NCBI GenBank assembly: GCA_035556495.1
Contig: DATMEW010000075.1
Span: forward strand, 1-11,156
Reading direction: 5' to 3'
Source of the DNA: CANKHJ01 sp035556495
Lineage (GTDB): Bacteria; Pseudomonadota; Alphaproteobacteria; Rhizobiales; Xanthobacteraceae
Length of the DNA: 11,156 nucleotides
The position numbers and the translations under genes are program-made. Below, piece after piece: positions 6,587 through 11,156 of the stretch (positions are counted from its first letter, which is position 1; every line of letters starts with the position of its first letter). Under the pieces are notes generated by a model. The model did no database searches. It saw only the letters and a program-made list of their open reading frames with translations, and had not been told where the DNA came from.

Positions 6587-7984
6587 CTATGCCTCGGCAT
6601 CGAGCGCGAGCAGCGGCATCAGTTCGCCGATATCCGCCAGCTTTTCGAAATTGAAACAGGCATCGACCACCCGCTCGATCTGGTCGTCCGACATGCGGCC
6701 ATCGGCGCAGTCGATGAATTTCTGCCGGATGTCGTCATCGGTCATCCGGTTGTTTGCATTCCCTTTGGGATGGTCCACGCGCTTTGTGAGCACACGCCCA
6801 TCCTTTGTGCGGATCTCGACCTCCGCCGCCGGCGGGATGGGGTCGAATTCCGGAACGTGCTCCAGAATGACCTTGTCCGTCAGTTCGAGGATCGTCGGGT
6901 CGCGATAGGCCGCATCGTTGAAGGACGCCGGCGTGACCCGGCCGCGCGTCACGATGCCCAGCGCGGTGATGAAATAGGCGCTGTGGTCGGCCGTTTCCTT
7001 GTTGTTGGGATATTTCTTGGCGGGATCGCCATTGTGCTCCACCGTCCGCTTGCTCATGCGCAGGGTGATGGCGTCGATATCCTCCGGGCGCAGGTCGTGT
7101 TCGTTGACCAGCAGGCCGGTGGCGGCGAGATGGCCCTGGTTGGTGGATTCCGTGGGATAGTATTTCGTGCGGGCTTGCAGGATATAGGGCTGGTTGGGCC
7201 GCGGCTTGACGATGTAGTTCTGCGTCCCGCGCAGCACCGAATGGGCGAAGCCCTTGTTGCCTTCGATGATGCGTTCGGGCCCCGTGAAGCCGCGCTGCGC
7301 GAGCAGCGCCGCATAGACCCCGCGCTCCACCATCAGGCCATCGGTGATGTTCTTGGTATTGTTGTATTCCTCGCCTTCGGCGTCGTTGACGCCGAGCGCA
7401 ACGGCGGTGGAGCCGCCGATGCCCATGGCGTGGGTCAGTTGCTCCGCGGTGAGCCCCAGATATTTTCCCGCGATGACCGCGCCGGCGTAAGGCATCACGC
7501 AGCCGTTATGGAAGCCGTTGGTCGAAAGCCCTTCCGCCATGGCGTCGACGATGCGGCCGACGACATCATAGGCGGCGACCATGGCTTCGATCGCCGCGCG
7601 TCCACTGAGGCGGTGTTTCTCGCCCAGCGCCAGCACGGCGGGTATCGCGTCGCTGGGATGGGCGCCGCCGATTTTTCCGGGGCTTTTCGGAAAATACAGA
7701 ACGTCGTTGAAATCGAGATAGCGGACCATGGATTCGTTGGCGACGATCGCCGCCGCAACCGAGACTTTCGCCGTTTCGCCGATCAGCGTGGCTTCGGGAA
7801 GGGCCTGGGTCTCCTTCGCGATATCACGCACGATGCGGCACGGCTCATCGGCATAAGCGCCGATGGCGCAGGCCAAGGTGTCCAGCAGCAGCCGCTTGGC
7901 CTGATGAATGGCCTCGGGCGGCAAATGCTCGAACCGGCAGGCGATGGCCTCCTGAGCCAGTAGTTTTGCGATTGGCTCAGCCAC
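6587..7984 (-). CDS. MmgE/PrpD-family protein
   Basis: A 465-residue member of the MmgE/PrpD family, which includes 2-methylcitrate dehydratase and cis-aconitate decarboxylase. The GTG at 7984 is preferred because GAGGAGA lies 7-8 bases upstream; a TTG at 7999 would swallow that ribosome-binding site. Family landmarks are YLDFND (89-94), GGAHPSD with H109, NGFHNGC with H159, NNTKNITDG with K211 followed by ERGVYAALLAQRGFTGP, ARTKYYPTES with K274, and a C-terminal NNRMTDDDIRQKF. These correspond by eye to the conserved Asp, two His and two Lys that line the active site of cis-aconitate decarboxylase. It would be a cofactor-free lyase or isomerase acting on a polycarboxylate, in the cytoplasm. 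Members are too diverse to name the substrate. It converges on the first TctC gene and diverges from the second. Confidence 0.9.
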   Translation of the reverse strand: MAEPIAKLLAQEAIACRFEHLPPEAIHQAKRLLLDTLACAIGAYADEPCRIVRDIAKETQALPEATLIGETAKVSVAAAIVANESMVRYLDFNDVLYFPKSPGKIGGAHPSDAIPAVLALGEKHRLSGRAAIEAMVAAYDVVGRIVDAMAEGLSTNGFHNGCVMPYAGAVIAGKYLGLTAEQLTHAMGIGGSTAVALGVNDAEGEEYNNTKNITDGLMVERGVYAALLAQRGFTGPERIIEGNKGFAHSVLRGTQNYIVKPRPNQPYILQARTKYYPTESTNQGHLAATGLLVNEHDLRPEDIDAITLRMSKRTVEHNGDPAKKYPNNKETADHSAYFITALGIVTRGRVTPASFNDAAYRDPTILELTDKVILEHVPEFDPIPPAAEVEIRTKDGRVLTKRVDHPKGNANNRMTDDDIRQKFIDCADGRMSDDQIERVVDACFNFEKLADIGELMPLLALDAEA

Positions 7985-8086
7985 GGCTCGTCTCCTCAAC
8001 CCAGCTACGCATTCATTCTTGATTTAGAACTTTTTAGGGTGCATGCAAGGGATTATTGCCTATCAACAATATGAAGGAGGGAGCGC
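7985..8086. promoter_or_regulatory. Divergent intergenic region with imperfect palindrome
   Basis: This 102-base, relatively AT-rich stretch separates the MmgE/PrpD gene from the second TctC gene and must hold promoters for both. ATTATTG (8052-8058) and CAACAAT (8064-8070) form an inverted repeat with one mismatch and a CCTAT spacer. It is only a few bases from the ribosome-binding site, so it could be an operator or a leader hairpin. No ATGAC/GTCAT core like operators 1 and 2 is present. I could not pick convincing -35/-10 pairs in either direction; TTGCAT/TAAATC on the minus strand (16-base spacer) is the best of several weak candidates. Confidence 0.4.
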
Positions 8087-8094
8087 ATGAGACG
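8075..8094 (+). repeat. Leader element shared by both tctC genes, copy 2
   Basis: AGGAGGGAGCG (8075-8085), a single C, then ATGAGACG. It matches the copy at 5530-5551. Upstream of the 11-base block the two leaders do not resemble each other, so the conserved part is limited to the initiation region. Confidence 0.6.
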
Positions 8095-9061
8095 GATAGG
8101 GAAATTAAAAGGGGCGTTACTTGGATTTCTCATAGCCGGGGGTGTTGGCCTTTCATCCGCCAGTGCGCAGCAGAACTATCCCAACGACAACATCCACTTT
8201 ATTTCAGGCTACACCGTGGGCAGCGGCGCCGATGTCATCGTGCGCTTCTTCGCGGACCGGGTGTCCAAGCTCTCCGGCGCGACGGTCGTTGTGGAGAACA
8301 AGCCCGGCGCGACCGGCAATATCGCGACCGAATATGTCGCCCGCTCCAAGCCGAACGGCTACACCGTGCTGGTCCATGCCGGCAGCGGCATGGCCGGCAA
8401 TATGCACCTCTATAATTCGGCCGTGGATGTCATCAAGGATGTGCAACTGGTCGGAACCATCAACCGTCAGGGCACGCTGCTCGTGGTCTCGTCCAAGAGC
8501 GAACACAAGACCCTGCCCGATCTCATCAAGGCGCTGAAGGCCAAGGGCGAGGCCAAATACGGCACATCCTCCACGTCCGGCACGATCACGGGCGAGATGT
8601 TCAAGAAGGTTGCCGGCCTCAACGTGACGCTGGTGAACTACCGGTCGAATGGCGACAGCCTGCGGGATCTCGATGGCGGCCAGATCGACTATGTGATGAT
8701 CGATCCGCTGCTGGCGCTGTCGCAGCAGCGCAAGGGCGCGATCCGTATTCTGGCGCTGAGCACGCCGGAGGCGATGAAGTCGCTGCCGGGGGTGCCGACC
8801 TTCAAGAGTCTCGGCCTCGACATGGACCTCACCGGCTGGTGGGCGGCCGGCGTGGCGCAGGGAACGCCACGGCCGATCGTCGACAAGCTCAACGGCTGGT
8901 TCAACCAGATTCTGGCGACGGACGAGGCGGTGAAGTTCCTCAACGACAACGGTGCGGAACCTTTCATCAGTTCGCCGGATGAGGCGCAGAAGTTCCTCGC
9001 GGACAGCGTCAAGGCATGGGAGAGCTATGTCGAGATCGCGCAACTGCCCAAGAACAAATAG
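8087..9061 (+). CDS. TctC/Bug-family periplasmic solute-binding protein 2
   Basis: A 324-residue paralogue of the receptor at 5544. The signal peptide is about residues 1-27 (MRRIGKLK, hydrophobic ALLGFLIAGGVGL, cleavage after ASA). Shared landmarks are GSGADVIVR (45-53), VVVENKPGATGNIATEYVARSKPNGYT, DYVMIDP, PGVPTF and TPRPIVDKLNGWFNQILATDEA. The first loop reads TVGSGAD where most family members, and the paralogue, have PPG-x-x-x-D, so the binding pocket probably differs. GGAGGG at 8076-8081 gives a strong ribosome-binding site. No TctA/TctB is nearby. Its divergent arrangement with the MmgE/PrpD gene suggests it imports that enzyme's substrate, which is inference. Confidence 0.92.
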   Translation: MRRIGKLKGALLGFLIAGGVGLSSASAQQNYPNDNIHFISGYTVGSGADVIVRFFADRVSKLSGATVVVENKPGATGNIATEYVARSKPNGYTVLVHAGSGMAGNMHLYNSAVDVIKDVQLVGTINRQGTLLVVSSKSEHKTLPDLIKALKAKGEAKYGTSSTSGTITGEMFKKVAGLNVTLVNYRSNGDSLRDLDGGQIDYVMIDPLLALSQQRKGAIRILALSTPEAMKSLPGVPTFKSLGLDMDLTGWWAAGVAQGTPRPIVDKLNGWFNQILATDEAVKFLNDNGAEPFISSPDEAQKFLADSVKAWESYVEIAQLPKNK

Positions 9062-9074
9062 CAGGTAACGCCGT

Positions 9075-10154
9075 TCAGGTCGGCGGCCGGTCCGTGTCCT
9101 CGTCGGGACGGGCCGGCTTGCCTGTTGCGGCGGGGTCTTCGCTCCGCCGCAGCAGGTCACCCGCGAGATCGCTCAGGGCCGGCCGCGGCAGCGCGACGAA
9201 GGGCATGGGGCGGGTCATGTCGATGGCGGCGAGGCCGAGCCGAGCGGTCAGCAAGCCGTTGAGCACCCCTTCGCCAAGACGCGCGGACAGCCGCGCCGCG
9301 AGGCCCTGGCCGACGACCTGCTGGAGCAGGCTGTCCCCCACCGCCATGCTGCCCGTGACCGCGAGATGGGAGATCACCAGCCGGATGAGCCGGAACAGGC
9401 CGAGGGTGCCGGGGCGCGCGCCATAGAGCTGGGCGAGGCGGCGGATCATCTGCGCGGCGCTGATGAGCACGAACAGCATATCCACCGCCGCGCGGGGACT
9501 GACGGCGGTGACGACGGAGACGCGCTTGGCGGCGGCGCTGACGAGCCGGCGCGCCTCGCGGTCCAGCGGCGACATCAATTCGCGTTCGGCGAGCCGGATC
9601 AGGTCCGCGCCGTCGATGATCTCGTCGAGATGGGTTTCGAGATTGGTGCGGCTGCGCGCCATCGCCGGTGCGTTGTGAAACAGCTTCAGCAGGTCGCGCA
9701 GCACGGCGCGGCCGGCATCGCGGTCGTCGCTGGCGATGACGGCGGCGGCGCGCTCGCGCAGGCTCTCGACGGCGGCAAGCTTCATCAGGCTACGGACCTC
9801 GCGGCCGATGACGACGACCAGCGCCAGCACGGTCAGCGCGGCAAGGCCCGCACCGAGCCAGCCGAGGCTTGCGCTGCGCGCGAACAGGCTTTCGATGAGC
9901 TGCGCGATGCCGAGGCCGATGGCGAGCGACACGAGGCCGCCCAGCGCGATCCAGAACATCCGGCCCCAGCGGAAGCGCCGCTGCGGCGGAAGGAAGGCGG
10001 TCGCGACGGGAAGCGAAGGCTCCGGCTCCGGCGCGAGCAGGATCGTCGTGCCGCTCCGGCTTCGGCCGGTGGCCTGATCCTCCGCGGAAACCGTGACGTC
10101 CGGATCGTCCAGCCGAAAGGCCGCCGGCCGGCGGGGAGAGGGGCCAGTGGTCAT
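9075..10154 (-). CDS. ycjF: YcjF-family inner-membrane protein (DUF697/TIGR01620)
   Basis: A 359-residue protein with a polar, proline-rich N-terminus, two predicted transmembrane helices (about 67-87 and 98-117, the second ending before REVRSLMKL), and a C-terminal DUF697-like domain with repeated small-residue helices (about 200-330, including AVDMLFVLISAAQMIRRLAQLYGARPG and SMAVGDSLLQQVVGQGLAARLSARLGEGVLNGLLTARLG). Length and layout match YcjF of proteobacteria. The ATG at 10154 overlaps the ycjX stop by four bases, the usual ycjX-ycjF coupling. In Escherichia coli the pair is linked to stress regulons, but the molecular role is not settled. It looks like core chromosome and unrelated to the catabolic genes. 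Confidence 0.88.
   Translation of the reverse strand: MTTGPSPRRPAAFRLDDPDVTVSAEDQATGRSRSGTTILLAPEPEPSLPVATAFLPPQRRFRWGRMFWIALGGLVSLAIGLGIAQLIESLFARSASLGWLGAGLAALTVLALVVVIGREVRSLMKLAAVESLRERAAAVIASDDRDAGRAVLRDLLKLFHNAPAMARSRTNLETHLDEIIDGADLIRLAERELMSPLDREARRLVSAAAKRVSVVTAVSPRAAVDMLFVLISAAQMIRRLAQLYGARPGTLGLFRLIRLVISHLAVTGSMAVGDSLLQQVVGQGLAARLSARLGEGVLNGLLTARLGLAAIDMTRPMPFVALPRPALSDLAGDLLRRSEDPAATGKPARPDEDTDRPPT
9086..9117. other. GC-rich stem-loop at the convergent tctC 2 / ycjF ends
   Basis: GCCGG, a T-G wobble, CCGT, a bulged G and TCC pair with GGG, ACGG, G and CCGGC around a TCGTC loop. It lies inside the last codons of ycjF, 25 bases after the tctC 2 stop. On the plus strand it is followed by TTGCCTGTTG, which is only partly T-rich, so terminator function for tctC 2 is possible but weak. 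The 13-base gap between the two stops leaves no room for another terminator. Confidence 0.35.
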
Positions 10155-11156
10155 TGCAGCCGGTCCCCCATCAGGAATTGCAGTGCGCGGTCGAGCCGGA
10201 TGTGGGGCAGGATGACGCTGCCGTCGCCGTCTCGCGGGATTTTCGGCGGCCGCAGTTTCAGGAAGCGATAATCGGCCTCCTGCGCGGTGGTGTCGCTCAA
10301 GCCCTGAAAGGCGCTTCTGCCCGCCTGGTCGAACAGGGTTTCCGCGTCGGCGGGCAGATCGCCGGGAAAAAGGGCCACTTCGGCTTCGCCGTCGAAGGTC
10401 TCGGACCCCAGCGTCTGCCCGGCTGCGGGCACGCCGACGATGGTGGCGAGGCTCTCGCCGTTCCGCCGCACGGTGGCCTCGCGCGTGGCGCGGACGGCCG
10501 CCAGCGCGATGACATCCACTTCGCTGCCCGCGAATTCCGCCCGTTCGGCGGCGCGCATCACCATGCGCCGGACGATGGATTCCAGCCGGTCGTGGTTGAT
10601 GTGATGCAGATGGTCGGCCTTGGTGGCCGCGAACAGGATCTTCTCGATCTTGGGGTTGAACATGCTGCCGAGGATCGTGCGCCGCCCGACGCGGAAACAG
10701 GCGAGGATGGAAGCGAGAGCGCCTTCCAGATCCCGCAGCGCCTCCGGCCCCGCATTGAAAGCGGCGAGCGCGTCCACCACGACGATCTGCCGGTCGAGTC
10801 GGGCGAAATGCTCGCGGAAGAATGGCCGCACCACCACGGATTTATAAGCCTCGAAGCGCCGCCGCATCATGGCCCAGACCGAGCCCTTGGGCGCTTCGCC
10901 GCCGTCCGGCAGGGCCAGCGGCGCGAAGGTCAAAGCCGGCGATCCGGCAAGGTCCCCGGGCATCAGGAAGCGGCCGGGCGGAAGCATGCTCATGGCGTAA
11001 CGCTCGTCCCGGCACGCGCGCAGATAGGCCGTGAACAACTCTGCGGACGTCACCACGGCGAGTTCGTCCGCCGGGGCGAGCGGGTCCATGGTGGCGAGAT
11101 GGGTGCGCCATGGCGCCGAGACCGCCGCGCGGGGGTGACGCTGCGCCAGCGCCAGC
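10151..11156 (-). CDS. ycjX: YcjX-family P-loop NTPase (partial, N-terminus beyond window)
   Basis: About 334 C-terminal residues of a DUF463/YcjX protein. The frame stays open to the window edge (LALAQRHPRAAVSAPWRTHLAT precedes the internal Met at 11089), so that Met is not the start and the Walker A motif lies outside. Visible family hallmarks are MLPPGRFLMPGDLAGSPALTF, RQIVVVDALAAFNAGPEAL (the Walker B-like strand, about 10744-10791), RRTILGSMFNPKIEKILFAATKADHLHH with TKAD in the place of a G-protein NKxD base-recognition motif (about 10612-10633), and DVIALAAVRATREA. Structural work describes the family as Ras-like GTP-binding proteins. It is translationally coupled to ycjF downstream. 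Cytoplasmic, probably membrane-associated through YcjF (inference). Confidence 0.92.
   Translation of the reverse strand, partial: LALAQRHPRAAVSAPWRTHLATMDPLAPADELAVVTSAELFTAYLRACRDERYAMSMLPPGRFLMPGDLAGSPALTFAPLALPDGGEAPKGSVWAMMRRRFEAYKSVVVRPFFREHFARLDRQIVVVDALAAFNAGPEALRDLEGALASILACFRVGRRTILGSMFNPKIEKILFAATKADHLHHINHDRLESIVRRMVMRAAERAEFAGSEVDVIALAAVRATREATVRRNGESLATIVGVPAAGQTLGSETFDGEAEVALFPGDLPADAETLFDQAGRSAFQGLSDTTAQEADYRFLKLRPPKIPRDGDGSVILPHIRLDRALQFLMGDRLQ

Noticed and set aside
6572..7963. Plus-strand open frame of 463 codons opposite the MmgE/PrpD gene
   Set aside because: It begins next to the terminator hairpin and is the mirror of a conserved family protein; no domain is visible.
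7985..8086. A third copy of the MarR-type operator before the second tctC gene
   Set aside because: No ATGAC/GTCAT core spaced by three bases is present; the palindrome there is a different sequence.
8204..9160. Minus-strand open frame of 318 codons opposite the second tctC gene
   Set aside because: It runs through both tctC and the end of ycjF and has shadow composition; both overlapped genes are better supported.
9366..10271. Plus-strand open frame of 301 codons opposite ycjF and the end of ycjX
   Set aside because: It covers two conserved, coupled minus-strand genes and has the composition of a GC-rich shadow.

Overview
The window is about 11 kb of GC-rich, densely coded bacterial DNA. 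The codon bias, the long antisense open frames that come with high GC, and the ycjX-ycjF pair at the right end point to a proteobacterium, most likely an alphaproteobacterium of the Hyphomicrobiales type. This assignment is inferred from the look of the sequence and proteins, not from a marker gene. No tRNA, rRNA, CRISPR array, insertion sequence or integrase is visible. No gap between genes exceeds about 105 bases.

Left and centre (1-6578): a small-acid catabolic locus. A MarR-type regulator (1-407, minus, C-terminus outside the window) is transcribed away from a plus-strand series: two CoA-transferase-like subunits (510-1469, 1488-2327), an acyl-CoA ligase (2365-3912) and an alpha/beta hydrolase (3909-4817). 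A second unit follows, with a flavin-reductase-type FMN protein (4900-5511) and a TctC/Bug periplasmic solute receptor (5544-6521), closed by a strong intrinsic terminator (6540-6578). The same inverted repeat, built on ATGACAAAGTCA, lies in the marR/CoA-transferase intergenic region (444-464) and again before the flavin reductase (4857-4877). It occurs nowhere else that I found, so one regulator probably controls both units.

Right-centre (6587-9061): an MmgE/PrpD-family protein (minus) and a second, paralogous TctC/Bug receptor (plus) diverge from a 102-base region. No TctA/TctB membrane subunits are present, so both receptors are 'orphans' here.

Right end (9075-11156, minus): ycjF and the C-terminal part of ycjX, a conserved membrane protein/P-loop NTPase pair that looks like chromosomal core and marks the edge of the catabolic block.

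A working model, which is inference: a carboxylic acid is captured by the Bug receptors, activated by the ligase, and processed by the CoA-transferase-like pair and the hydrolase. The B subunit has lost the glutamate that class I CoA-transferases use for catalysis. It may therefore be a ring-opening hydrolase like mycobacterial IpdAB rather than a transferase. The substrate is not identifiable from sequence.
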